This document shows positions 42,670-55,000 of a stretch of DNA of 55,000 nt, piece after piece. The notes beneath the pieces were generated by a model. The model was not told the DNA's origin. It saw nothing but the letters and a program-made list of their open reading frames with translations, and searched no databases. The stretch spans positions 1,067,501-1,122,500 of the forward strand of contig JACVTC010000002.1 of assembly GCA_016946835.1 (NCBI GenBank). Reading direction: 5' to 3'. Position numbers and translations under genes: made by a program. This DNA comes from Neocallimastix lanati (nom. inval.). Its lineage: Eukaryota > Neocallimastigomycota > Neocallimastigomycetes > Neocallimastigales > Neocallimastigaceae. The stretch's first letter is position 1. Each line of letters starts with the position of its first letter.

Positions 42670-43337
42670 TTAATTCAAATGATTTTCATTTTCATTTTCA
42701 TGATTAATATTATTTGATAAATTAATATATTCATGAACTTCTTCATCTCTAACCTGAGGAAATTGTCTATACCTTTAATTTTAATATAATTGTTTAAAAA
42801 AAAAAATTGTAATATTCATGAGTTTAAAATAAAAAAATAATAAATAATAACAATAACAATACAATTACTGCTAATATCATTACCATTATAACAACTACTA
42901 ATAATAATATCATTACAACTACAACTATTACTACTATTAATATCATTATTATTACAACTACTACTGATACAATTAATAATAATATATTGAATTTACCATA
43001 ATCCTACAGCATGAAATGGGGAAGGTTGATGAATACAAATCACATCATCTACAAATAATTTTAATTCATTTATAATTTCTGGAGGTCCAACTAATTTTTA
43101 TATATAAAGAAAGTATTTATTTATATTTATTTATTTTTGTTTTTTTTTGTTATAGAACAATAATATTTTGTTAGTCTTTTTAGAACCATAATATATAATT
43201 TTAATATATATTTATCTTAAAAATCCTACCGGGAACGGCAACAATTATTTTTTTAGGACTATATTGTTTTACAGTTGCTATTGCTAATTTTACAATAAAC
43301 AATATATAGTTTTTTATTTTTATTTTATTATTATTAA

Positions 43338-43369
<32 letters not shown>

Positions 43370-43499
43370 CATCATTCCATTTTAACAATTTAAAATTATA
43401 TATTTGTTTTAATATTACCTGCCTTCATTGAAGCACCTGAGGCTATACCATCATCAACCTATTAGAAATATTAAATATTAATTATGATAATAAAAAAGA

Positions 43500-43578
<79 letters not shown>

Positions 43579-44823
43579 TTTTTTTTAAACTTTTTTATAA
43601 TAAAATTAAAAACTTATTCGACAATAAAAATATATATTTTCTATATATATAATTAATAAAGTACCAAAATTATATTTTTATTTTTAATTTCTGGAAATGG
43701 TTTATCTCCTCGATATTCCTTATCCCTTCGTTCTAGTTCTACTTTCTTTGAATTTATATTTATAATAGTATAAATTATTTTTTAAAAAAATTTTTTTTTT
43801 TTTTTTTTTTTTTTAAAAATTTTATTAATAAATAAAACTGTATTTCGAATGAATTGTTATTTTTATACTATCAATAATTATTAACTTCTTTTATTATAAC
43901 ATTGTCAATTATAGATTTAGTTATTGAATTAGATATGATACAATTTTCATTATAAATAACAATATTATTTATTCCTATGGCCCCCATGGCTGTTTCTTCA
44001 TGTGCTAATCAATGAAAATACAAATACAAATAAAAATAAAAATAAAAATAAAAATAAAAATAAAAATAAAAATAAAAATAAAAATAAAAATAAAAATAAA
44101 AATAAAAATAAAAATAAAAATAAAAATAAAAATAAAAATAAAAATAAAAATAAAAATAAAAATAAAAATAAAAATAAAAATAAAAATAAAAATAAAAATA
44201 AAAATAAAAATAAAAATAAAAATAAAAATAAAAATAAAAATAAAAATAAAAATAAAAATAAAAATAAAAATAAAAATAAAAATAAAAATAAAAATAAAAA
44301 TAAAAATAAAAATAAAAATAAAAATAAAAATAAAAATAAAAATAAAAATAAAAATAAAAATAAAAATAAAAATAAAAATATAAAAATAAAAATAAAAATA
44401 AAAATATAAAAATAAAAATAAAAATAAAAGTAGAATAAAAAATAATTATTACAATAATCATTAGATTATTACTTGGTAATCCTAGCTTTCTAATAAAAAT
44501 CATATCAAAAGGTATTTTTAATTTTTGACTTATTTGATAGGCTACAGGAATACCTTTAAGGATTATTATATATATATTAATAAATAATGAAGTTTAATTT
44601 TGGAATACATTTTTAATATATTTATGGAATACATTTTTTTAATAATAAAAAAAAAAAAAAGAAAAGAAAAAAAAAGTAAAATAAAATAAGTTTATTTTAA
44701 ACCTCCTCTAGGTAATGCCAATATTAATGTATCATCTCGTTGACTATATTCTTTTATTTTTTCATTTAAAGAAATTTGTATTCCAGCATCAATTCTATCA
44801 TTTATTGGATAAGATCTGAACAT
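42670..44823 (-). CDS. Bacterial-type phosphoribosyltransferase (COG1926-like)
   Basis: Eight short exons on the minus strand: 44823-44703, 44553-44473, 44004-43886, 43745-43665, 43458-43419, 43283-43230, 43090-42997 and 42772-42670. All have GT-AG borders and the joined frame is 230 aa. Residues 1-50 contain NDRIDAG and LILALPRGG-IPVAYQIS, followed by IRKLGLP and AMGAIG. Then comes a helix with ELERRDKEYRG and the PRPP-binding loop ILVDDGIASGAS (133-144), whose Asp pair binds the ribose hydroxyls. Next are IIVAVPVGPPE and the family-typical C-terminus PFHAVGLWYRQFPQVRDEEV. Length and motif order match the predicted phosphoribosyltransferases common in bacteria and archaea; the true acceptor base is not known. 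An acidic Asn/Glu tail ends the protein. No targeting signal is seen. The coding exons are clearly less AT-rich than the introns. Confidence 0.88.
44030..44430. repeat. (AAAAAT)n microsatellite inside an intron
   Basis: About 62 hexamer units, a few interrupted near 44379-44410, lying in the second intron (44005-44472) of the phosphoribosyltransferase gene. It explains why that intron is three times longer than its neighbours. Confidence 0.95.
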
Positions 44824-45538
44824 AATTTATATTATATAATAATATATTTTAATTTAAAAAAAAAAAAAATTCCAAGATTAAAAAAAAAAAAAAAAAAAAG
44901 GAAATTCATTTACAATATATATTAATTGTTAATTTTATATTTTATACTTTTAATGAAATTAGCTCTTGATTTTAACAGCAAAGAAATTAACTTTTTATTT
45001 TAACTGTTAAGAAAAATAATATAATAATAATAATAATATCATTATTTTATAACAAAAATTGAAATTTTCCAAATATATATAGTTTATAACAAAAATTGAA
45101 ATATTCAAAATATATATAGTTTATAACTAAAGTTTAAACAAAATAATAATAGTAATAATAGTAATAATATTTAAATATTTATATATAGAATTTACTTTTA
45201 ATTTCATATCCTTATATTGTATTATTAATAAAATAAATAGTATATATATAACAATTTAAGTATATGAAATATATTAAAGTATATAAATATATAAAATATA
45301 TAAAATATTTAAAATATAAAAGTTAAAAGATAATACTTCAAAACACAAACAATAAAAATTTAAGTGAAAGCTATTTTATTATTAAAATCTTTTAATAACT
45401 TTTCGTATATGAATAAATTTTATTGGTTATTAAAGATTTATATTATTAAAACATGGTCACACAATTTCAATTTCTTCTTAGATTTTGTGTAACAGTAATT
45501 TTTTTTTTTTTTTTAATTTTTATTTATTTTACAATATG

Positions 45539-45574
<36 letters not shown>

Positions 45575-47055
45575 TACATTAATTATAGATAGTACTATTA
45601 ATTTTTTGACCATCAAATAATAATTTTATAATCTTTAATTATTTTAATTAAGGTATAAATATGATTTTATTATTAACATTTACTTAATTAAAACTATATG
45701 TATATAATTTTTTTTTTTTTTTTTTGAAGCTAAATTAAAAAACTATGATAATTTGATAAAAACATAGCTAAATTAATATGTATATTCATTAATTAATTAT
45801 TTAGTTATATATATATATATATAAGTGGAAAAGTTTATAAAACATATTCTATGTAATTCTTATATACTATATATAAAATAATTACATTGAACTTAACAAT
45901 ATAAATATTAAATTTTAAACTATAAAAATTTATAATAAGTTGTAAAGGCTATAAAATTTGAATTTTATATTCATAATATTATTAATACTCAATCAATTAT
46001 TTATTTTATTAAAATATAATTCTTTATTTATTAAGATGAATATAGATTTAAAGTTTAATAAAATTAAAAAAAAAAAAAAAATTAATAATAACTAGCTTTA
46101 AATTTTAGTAAAAATAATAATAATAATAATAATTGATAATATATATATTTTATTATCAGAAGCTTATTTTTTTTTTTTTTTTTTTTTTTTTAGTTTTACT
46201 TTAATGATAACTATTATTAATAATGAACATTTATAAATATATGTATATATGTATATATTTAATTATTTTTTAAACCTTTTTATTCAAAAATTTATCAAAT
46301 TTATCAAATATTATATTTAGATGAATAATTAATATATACATATATTTTATTTTTTTATTTTTTTTTTAAAAAAAAAATCATTTAATGAATATAGAAATGA
46401 ATATATATATGGAATCTTTATTAATTATTTTTTAAATATACAATTTTTTTATGTTTAACTATATATTTAACAAAGGTGTTATATTTTTAATCATAACATA
46501 TATAATTAATTAATTATTGTTTGTATTTAATATCAGGCATTTTATTTTATTATTTTTTTTTTAAACTTTTTATTTATAATTTTGTTTTGATCATTTGACA
46601 TATCAACATGCTCATATAGAATTAAAATAAAAAAATTTAAAGGTTTAATTATATAATTAATAAGCTTTAGTAATTTTATCAATTATTTAATTATCAACAA
46701 AAAAAAAACATTTAAGGGAGATATAATAATCGATATATAATATATAATTTTTTTTTTTTTAAATAATATTATAATTATTTATAGAGTTATGGAAAAACTA
46801 TTTTTTAAGAATAATATTATTATTATTTTAAAAAAAAAATACCTAATTATGATGAAATTATAGTCATATTTTTATTTTATTTTATTTTATTTTATTTTAT
46901 TTGAACTAAAGTTACAATTTCAATTTCTGAATATAAAGTTTTTTTATTTTAAATTTCTTATTAAAAGTATAATTATTTGTATATATATATATATATATAA
47001 AAGTTTAATTTAAAAATATTTTAAGAGAAAGCTTATTTTTTTATGAGTTAATTTT
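44824..47055. other. Gene-free AT-rich spacer, left part
   Basis: Upstream of the phosphoribosyltransferase start codon. Poly-A/T tracts (for example 45540-45571, 46168-46191) and short AT repeats such as two copies of TATAACAAAAATTGAAAT near 45050 and 45083. No gene or RNA gene recognised. Confidence 0.5.
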
Positions 47056-47192
47056 AATTTTATCCTTTTCTTATTGATATATAAAATTTTTATTTTGGTT
47101 TTAATATTTAATATTTTTTTTTTTTATTTATAAAAAAAAAATATTAAATATTAATATTAAATCAAATTTAATAATAATAAAGGATAAAAACT
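47056..47192. repeat. Imperfect foldback (inverted repeat)
   Basis: TTTTATCCTTT on the left and AAAGGATAAAA on the right are perfect 11-bp inverted ends of a block of about 137 bp. Its centre is a second inverted pair (AATATTTAATATTTTTTT / AAAAAAATATTAAATATT). The arms between match with gaps. It could be a small foldback or MITE remnant, or chance in AT-rich DNA. Confidence 0.4.
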
Positions 47193-50100
47193 TTTTTAGT
47201 AGATGTATTTTCATTTATAAAAGAAAAGAAAATTATAATATCAATTAGTAATAGTTAATAAAGTTTTAAGGTATTAAATAACTGAAAGTTTAGTTAAACT
47301 TTATAAAAAAAAATAATGAATAAATATTATTATTCATTATTGTTGTTTTAAATATATATTTAAAATATCTGATATTTTCATTGTAAAAATTAGATGAATG
47401 ATATTATTTAAATAAATAAATAAATATTTAATTTAATTTAATGAATATTTTATATATTATTAAATAAATTAAATAAATATCAATAATTTAATTAAATTAA
47501 TGAATAAATGATATTTAAATTAATATTTAATATATTTAAGTAGATAAATAATTAATAATTTAAATAAATTATCCAATTTAAATTTAATATAGATTGTATT
47601 ACACAGTTTAATTATTTTTTTTTTTTTAATTTTAAAGTTTTTTAGGTACAATCATCTTTAAGTTAATGAATAGTGGAGATAATATGATATATATTATAAT
47701 TTGATTGTAATATATATAATTTTGATTTAAATAGTAATAATTATATAATTTATATTATATTCAATAATAAAAAATAAAAAAACAAACTAAAAAAAAAAAT
47801 ATTAAGAATATTGAAGCAATATAGAAAAAGATGGCCGCATAAATAAAAAATAATAAAAAATAAATAAAAAATAATTAAAAATAATTATAAATAAATTATA
47901 TTATTATATTAAAAAAATGAAAAAAAGAAAAAAAAGATAGGAATTAGGAATAAATAATTAATAAACATTAAATAGATATAATATTATAAATCTAATAAAT
48001 CTAGTAAAAAAAAATAGGTGTAATTTAGTGTATACTTTTATTTTATTATATTAAAAATATACATAACTATTACTCATTTATATTTATATTTTATTCGTTA
48101 TTCCAAAATATAATATTAAAACTTTTTTTTCTTTTTTTATCTTTTTTTTTATTATATATATATATAAAGAAAGAAATTGGTAACAATAATTAATGATTAG
48201 TGGAGTTAATTGTTGATTGATCAAAAAACTTATTTTTGTAAATAAGCTTGACCTAATTATTATTATAAAAGATGTTATATATATACATAGCAATTTTTAT
48301 AATAAGTAACAAACAATAATAGTTATTGATATAGTTAAAAATAATAAATAATGAATGCTAAAAATAAATAATAATAATTGAATATCATTTAACAAATAAT
48401 ATGATGAATATATAACTTTTTTATTTTTTTTTTTTTCTAAATTGAATAAAAATTTTTATATTAATAATAAATTAAATCTTCTTTAAATTTATTAAATATA
48501 GATAATAATAAGCCACATGATATTATATAATTTTTTATTATTTATAAAGAAAGAACTAGAAATTTATGTTAATGATTATTTTATTTTGATATTTATTTAT
48601 CAATTGACATTGGTCATGATCAACGTGATATCACGTTGAAAATAAAAGCCACTATTTATTATAAATTCTTCACAACTATGTATTAAATAAATTAAATCAT
48701 TAATTACTCTTATTAAGTACCGTAAATACAAAATAAATATTATGTGATATAATAATTTATTAATAATAAATATATAATACATAAATATACAATATATAAA
48801 TATATATTATCAATAATAATTATTAATATAAATATATAAAGACAATAAATTATAAAATAATCATTTCCATTTATTATTCATTTATTAATAATATATTTAT
48901 ATCTATATATATTTTTTATTTTTTATTTTATAATTTTTTTTTTGTGGTTTGTTCTTACTATATTTTATTATTCATTTTCTTATAGGGTATTTTGTTTAAT
49001 TGGTATAAAAAGAAAGAATGTAATATTTTTTTCATTACAATTGATTTAAAATAATATTTTTATCTTTTATAATATTATTATTTCAATATAAAATAAATAC
49101 ATCATAATTAAAAAATTGAATAAAGATGAGAGACCCTAAAAAATTTAAAATAATTGGAATAAATATTAATTTTTTTTTTTTACTATTTTTATACATAGTA
49201 GTATAATAAAATAAAATAAATATAATACATAGAATGCATATCATAATTAATTATTGATCATTAATATTTTAATAATCAATTAATAAATATTTAATATTTA
49301 ATAATTAATAAATTATCATTTAATATTTTAATATATAATATATATACTTTATAATAAATATTATTTTTAAGAAAAAAGGGCTTATTGGAAAAAAAAATTT
49401 TTTTTTATTTCTTTTTTTTTTACTAAATTATAATAAAAATATAATATTTATATTTATTTTAAATATATTTATTAATATATTACAATATATTATTATATAT
49501 AATTATATATAACTATATAATTTATGAATTAAAATGGAAAATATATTATGTTTATATAATAATTATAGTTAATATATAAACGTTAAAATATCCTTTTAAA
49601 AAAAAATTAAATCTAATTTAATAAAATTTTTATAATAGAATATATATAATATATATATTATTCATAAATTAACAATATTATGTAATGAATAATATATTTT
49701 TTTTGTTATATATATTTGTTAGGTTAATCATATAATTAAATAATGTCATAATTATAGTACTTTATTAAATAATCTAATAAATCAAATAATAAATGTTAAA
49801 TAATAAATAATAAATAATAATAATAATAAAAAAAAAATATAATCATAAATTATTAAAATACCATGAACAATAATAAATACTAAAAAATAGAATAAATTTT
49901 TATTACTTATTTTATTTATTAATAGGATTATAAAAAAAAAGTTTATATATATATTTATTTACTTATTATAAATAAAAAACTTTTTTAGTATTAAATTTTT
50001 TTTCTAAAAAAAAAATTAAAGTATATTCTACTATTTTTATTTTACTAATTTATTAAAATAATAAATACTTTGGAAATAAAAAAAAAGATCTAGTTATTTG

Positions 50101-51002
50101 TTATATTTTAAATATTTCCATAGGTAAATAGTGCAACAGTTCTGTAAATATAGAATTATTTATTCAAAAGGGAAAAAAAATAAATAAGAAATATAAGAAT
50201 AATAATAATAATAATAATAATCAAAACTTATAATCATAAAAATAAACCATAATAAATAGAATTTACATAAATATTTATATCGATAAAGTTATAGAATACA
50301 AAGCAAAAAAGTAAAAATATAAATAAGATATAAAATATATATATTATAAACAGAAATAATATGTTATGGAAAACATCAAATTTTGCTTTATTTTTTTTTT
50401 ATTATTATTTTTATTTGACTGACCTTTAAACAAATATTACTTTATTACGGAAAATATTTTATTAAATTAAAAAATATTTTTCAAATAAACAGATTTAATT
50501 AATTATATTTATTTAAACGGAAATAATATATTTAATAAAAAAAAAATAATAAAATAAAGAGAGAAAATATATTTACTATAAAAATACTAAAAAGATTTGA
50601 TTATATAAACTACAATACTACATTATAATAATATATGTAATTAGTAAATATTTTACTTTATAAATACTAAATAAAAATAAAGTAACAAAAAATATGTATA
50701 TGATATATAATTTATAAACGAGTAAAAAATATATAATAAAAATTAAATAAACATTACATAATAGTATTAAATTAAGTCTGTAAAAAATAAAAAATATATA
50801 TATGTATTCAGAATTTCTATAATAATATATTAATAAATTTATATAATAATATATTAAAAAATTTTTATATTTTAAATATTATAATCTCTAAAAATATTAA
50901 CTTTTTTAATATATATTAATATTATTTTTTTTTTATTTTTATTTACTATTTTTTATTTTAAATTATTACGAAAGAATTATATAAATAATAATAATATAAA
51001 AA
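47193..51002. other. Gene-free AT-rich spacer, right part
   Basis: Upstream of casein kinase I. The only GC-containing landmark is a perfect 20-bp palindrome at 48620-48639. No gene, tRNA or conserved motif recognised. Confidence 0.5.
48620..48639. promoter_or_regulatory. Perfect 20-bp palindrome
   Basis: TCAACGTGATATCACGTTGA reads the same on both strands and is strikingly GC-rich for this spacer. It could bind a dimeric regulator or form a cruciform. It lies 3.8 kb from the phosphoribosyltransferase start and 2.4 kb from the casein kinase start, so no target gene can be assigned. Confidence 0.4.
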
Positions 51003-54000
51003 ATGGAAACTACAAGAGTATCAGAATACAATCCTCGATTAATGGATATAAGAGTCGGTAACAAATACCGGATAGGCAGAAAAATTGGTGGTGGTAGTTT
51101 TGGTGAAATTTATCGAGGTAAGTTCTTTAAAGATAGAAAGAAAAAAAAAAAAAAAGATTTGAATGTTATTTTTATTTGAATATTCTTTTTTATTTTTTAT
51201 TTTGATTTATTAGAAGTTTCAATTAAGGTTTTTCTTCTTTTATTTATTTAAATAATTATTTTTATTTTACAAAAATTGAATTATATTAAAAAAAAAAAAA
51301 TCGAGTTTTTTTTTTAATCATAGAAGTAAAAATAACTAATTATTAATAATAAATTTTTAATATTTTTTCCCATTATTATTATTATCGAAATAAAGGTACC
51401 AATGTTATTACCGGTGAAGAAATTGCTATGAAATTAGAATCTGTAAAAGCTAAACATCCACAATTAGAATATGAAGCTAAAGTTTACAAATGTTTAGCTG
51501 GTGGTGGTAAGAATCATAATAAATAGTATGAATAAATATTATCTAATGAAAAAAAAATTTTTATCTAATAAAAAAATTAATTCTATATGTAAAAATATAT
51601 ATGTATTGTAATTATTCATAGTTGGTATTCCATTTGTTCGTTGGTTTGGTGTTGAATGTGAATATAATTGTATGGTCATGGATCTTCTTGGTCCATCACT
51701 TGAAGATTTATTTAATTTTTGTCATAGAAAGTTTTCATTAAAAACTGTATTACTTCTTGCTGATCAATTAGTAAGTATTTACCAACATCGTCATATACAA
51801 TTATATGTATATTTATTTTTTTTTTTATTTTTAATAAAATTCATATATTAACGAATAAATTAATATTTTATTAGTTATCCAGAATTGAATATATCCATTC
51901 AAAGAATTTCCTTCATCGTGATATTAAACCAGGTAATTATAATAAAGAAATTATTGATAATAGATATAGAAGTTATTATATAGTTTAAAAATATATAATG
52001 AATTTATTGTAATGGAATAATTCATGTTATATTTCAAAGTTTAATTTTAATTTATTGCAAATACATTACTAATAAACAATAAACTATATAATTTATAAAT
52101 AGATAATTTTATTATGGGTATTGGAAGAAGAGCTAACCAGGTTAATGTTATTGATTTTGGTTTAGCTAAAAAGTACAGAGATCCAAAAACTCATCTTCAT
52201 ATCCCATACAGAGAAAACAAAAATTTAACTGGTACTGCTAGATATGCTAGTATTAATACTCACCTGGGTGTTGGTAAGTTTTAAAAAAATAATTCTTGTT
52301 GAAATAAATTAAAAATAAAGATTTAATATAAGTGTTAATAATGATTAATTTAATTTCTTATAATAAAAAATATATATATATATTTTTAAATATAATAACA
52401 TAAAATAATATTTAATATATGGAATAAAGAACAATCAAGACGTGATGATCTTGAAGCTTTAGGATATGTATTTATGTACTTCTGTCGTGGATCATTACCA
52501 TGGCAAGGATTAAAGGCTGTTACTAAAAAGCAAAAGTATGACCGTATTATGGAAAAGAAAATGACTACTCCAACTGAAGTATTATGCAGGTAAGTAATAA
52601 ATTAGCATGATAAATATATAGTATATTAATTTTTATATAAAGTAAAATATATATATGTATATATAATTATTTGAATAACATTGAAAATATTAATTAAATA
52701 ATTTTAATTTCTATAAATAATTTTTATTAAAAATTCATATAAAATAAAATAATAATTCATTAAATGAAAATAATATAAATCAATAATAAATAGAGGATTC
52801 CCAAATGAATTCGCTGTTTATTTAAACTATACCCGTTCATTAAGATTTGATGATAAACCAGATTATTCATATTTAAGAAAATTATTTAGAGATCTCTTCA
52901 TCAACAAGGGATATTATTATGATTACGTATTTGATTGGACTGTTATAAAATACAAAGAAAATCAAGAAAAGAAACAAGAAAATGAGCAAAAGTAATTATC
53001 TTTTTTTTTAAAAAAATATATATATATATCAATTCATTAAATTAAACCCTCTTATATATCAATGTCAATATCAATATATATAAAAATATACATGATGAAA
53101 AAGAAATAATATATATATATATAAAAAATTATTTTTTTATTTTTAATCTTTTCTTTATAACAAATCAAATTATTTTATTTTTATAAATAATTTGAAAGAA
53201 AAAGATTGAAATAAAATAAAATTCTATATATTTAAATATGTATAATAGAATAATTAAGTTATTACATTTTATTTCTTTTGAAAATGTTATATTATATATA
53301 AACATAATAAGTTATAATATAAAAATCAATCTTTTTTTTTTCCAGTAATTATGTATTATCTTTTATTTCCCCTCTTTTTTTTTTTTTTTTTATAATATAT
53401 AATAAATTATTATAATATATAAAAGTATATAATATAATATTATTTTTTTTCAAAGATTAAGATAAAAAAAAAAAAAAACGAAAAAAATATTTATATATAC
53501 ATTTCCTATAAAGTTTTTATTTTTATTATCATAAAACAAATCTTTATAAGTATAATGTATAAAATTTCAAAAGGAAATAGAATCAAAATATCAAAAACCA
53601 TAAAAAAAAAGTATAAAAAAATAATAATAAAAAAAATAAAAATTTTTTTTAAAAAAAAAAAAAAAACAAAGCCTAAAGAGAAAATTATATATAAATATAA
53701 TGAAAATATTGAAATATATTATAAAAAAAAAAAAAAAAAAAAAAAAGAGAGAGAAAGAAAATAATATAAATATTATATATAAAGATTTCCAATTTTTCTT
53801 TAACAAGTTTTTCCTTGAAAAAAAATTTGTTATTGCTATTTTATTAGAATCTTTATTAATAATATTGTATTAAATATATGTCATTATATTATTTTCTTAA
53901 AACTTTTTATTATATCCTGTCTTATAAATAAATTACTTATTATAGTTCTTTTTTAACAATACAATATAAAATCATTAATCCTGAAAATAATCTTATTAAC

Positions 54001-54220
54001 CTACTTTATATATTTATATATATATATATTTTTATTTTTTTTTTTTTATTATTTGTTTTTCTTTTTAAAATTTAATAAAAAAAAATTTTTTTTTTAATAA
54101 AGGGAAGCACATAAATCCCATACACCTTCAGGCAGTACTGGTGATCAACGTAGAAGACAATTAGAAGCAAATAGACATCTATTGCGTTATCAAAACCAAG
54201 GTTATCGTTTAAATAATTAA
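51003..54220 (+). CDS. HRR25-like: Casein kinase I, delta/epsilon (Hrr25/Hhp1) type
   Basis: Exons 51003-51117, 51396-51506, 51622-51770, 51875-51932, 52103-52273, 52430-52589, 52794-52991 and 54103-54220; the joined frame is 359 aa. The kinase domain spans about 20-300: glycine loop GGGSFG (29-34), catalytic Lys51, HRD with Asp141, DFG with Asp162, and the CK1-specific SIN (194-196) in place of APE. The [12 protein letters not shown] and [20 protein letters not shown] segments place it in the delta/epsilon group, which acts in DNA repair, endocytosis, ribosome maturation and meiosis. The C-terminal tail is short (about 55 residues) and basic ([16 protein letters not shown]), unlike the long tails of animal enzymes. 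The last intron (52992-54102) is 1111 nt; if it is retained, translation stops right after NEQK, giving a 321-aa form. No palmitoylation-type Cys-Cys end as in Yck1/2. Confidence 0.95.
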
Positions 54221-54618
54221 TTATTGAATATATGTATATATATAAAAAGTAAGTATATATTGATTTTTCGTTTCTTTTTTTTTTTCTTCCTTTTTTTATC
54301 TATTTTATTTTATAATTTATTTTTATTCCTTTATTCGTAAATTAGAATGTTTTTAAATTATATAAATAATTAGCCATATTTTAAACCTAATATATATATA
54401 TAATTTATTAAAATTATGATTTAAAACTATAAAAATTAATCAATTTTAAAAATGGATAAATTAATAATTAAACTTTTTTTTTTCTTTATTATTTTTATTT
54501 ATAATAACACATAACCTTTATATTATTTTATTAATACTTTTATAAAAAAAATTAAATTATTAGTAATATATATATAAACATATTTATTTTATTAAATTTA
54601 CTTTGAAATTTTGGAAGC

Positions 54619-54649
<31 letters not shown>

Positions 54650-54778
54650 TATTTATTTAACAAAATATAATGAAAACATGAATCTTAATGAGAAAATAAT
54701 ATTAAAAAAGAATTATTAAATTAAAAAGAATTTTAAATGTATAAATTAAATACATACTAATCAAACAAACAAACAAAC

Positions 54779-54809
<31 letters not shown>

Positions 54810-55000
54810 TTAAAAGAATTAAAATAATATTAAAAAAAAAAAAAAAAAAAAAAATTAAAAAAATAATTAAATTATTATAATTAATTCAATAATATATAAT
54901 AATAATTAAATTATAAAAATTATAACAATATTTAAATAGAAAGAAATTATATAGAAATAAAAAGGTAATATTTAAGCAATATCTATCTGGATAGAATGTC
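54221..55000. other. Gene-free 3' flank of casein kinase I
   Basis: AT-rich with poly-A tracts (54619-54645, 54780-54805, 54832-54854) and a short (CAAA)n at 54765-54780. No feature beyond the window edge can be judged. Confidence 0.5.

Noticed and set aside
44002-44503. Lys-Asn, Lys-Ile and Phe-Tyr repeat frames
   Set aside because: They translate an AAAAAT microsatellite lying within an intron of the phosphoribosyltransferase gene.
53555-53806. Lys-rich 69-residue frame and its antisense Phe-rich frame
   Set aside because: Poly-A-driven, located inside the last intron of casein kinase I, no recognisable motif.

Overview
The window looks like a nuclear scaffold of a very AT-rich fungus, most likely an anaerobic gut fungus (Neocallimastigomycota). 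This is an inference from the content. Intergenic DNA is almost pure A/T with very long homopolymer and (TAA)n runs. Proteins carry huge asparagine tracts. Genes have short AT-rich GT-AG introns. The LTR elements are fungal in type (a chromodomain Ty3 element and a Ty1/copia element), and there are LINE remnants with an (F)xDDIVL-type reverse transcriptase box. Dictyostelids also have AAT-rich genomes, but the copia element and the large empty spacers fit them less well.

Layout. 1-1273: GC-richer decayed sequence with LINE reverse-transcriptase remnants. 1279-8286: a complete minus-strand Ty3/gypsy chromovirus with an intact 1632-aa polyprotein, near-identical LTRs and a CCTAA target duplication, inserted next to or into the LINE remnant. 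8292-9818: spacer. 9819-10620: a (CAA)n(TAA)n array of about 800 bp, into which a plus-strand Ty1/copia element (10621-16979) has inserted; the array resumes at 16980-17173. 17571-18875: a single-exon ankyrin-repeat gene (minus). 19.5-27.9 kb: LINE scraps, microsatellites and a 47-bp minisatellite, with no gene seen. 27883-32736: a two-exon gene for an asparagine-rich PCL/CLG1-type cyclin whose cyclin box is split by a long insert. 33488-33806: a solo copia LTR. 35206-40997: a five-exon ABCA-type ABC transporter with degenerate ATPase motifs. 42670-44823: an eight-exon bacterial-type phosphoribosyltransferase (minus), absent from simple ORF lists because every exon is 121 nt or shorter. 44.8-51.0 kb: a 6-kb empty spacer. 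51003-54220: an eight-exon casein kinase I delta/epsilon (Hrr25/Hhp1 type).

The host genes do not form an obvious pathway; each is an independent eukaryotic transcription unit. The most notable signals are in the two retrotransposons, which appear to use two different non-canonical ways to prime reverse transcription. The Ty3 element has an 11-nt perfect complement between its primer-binding site and a site in its own LTR, 28-35 nt downstream of a TATAAATA box (Tf1-like self-priming). The copia element has a primer-binding site complementary to the anticodon arm of a lysine tRNA (half-tRNA priming, as in Drosophila copia). Other leads are the transporter with both switch histidines replaced by serine, the split cyclin box, and the intron-rich bacterial-type phosphoribosyltransferase.

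All splice sites were assigned by eye from GT/AG, reading frame and family conservation; each multi-exon model adds up to a whole number of codons.
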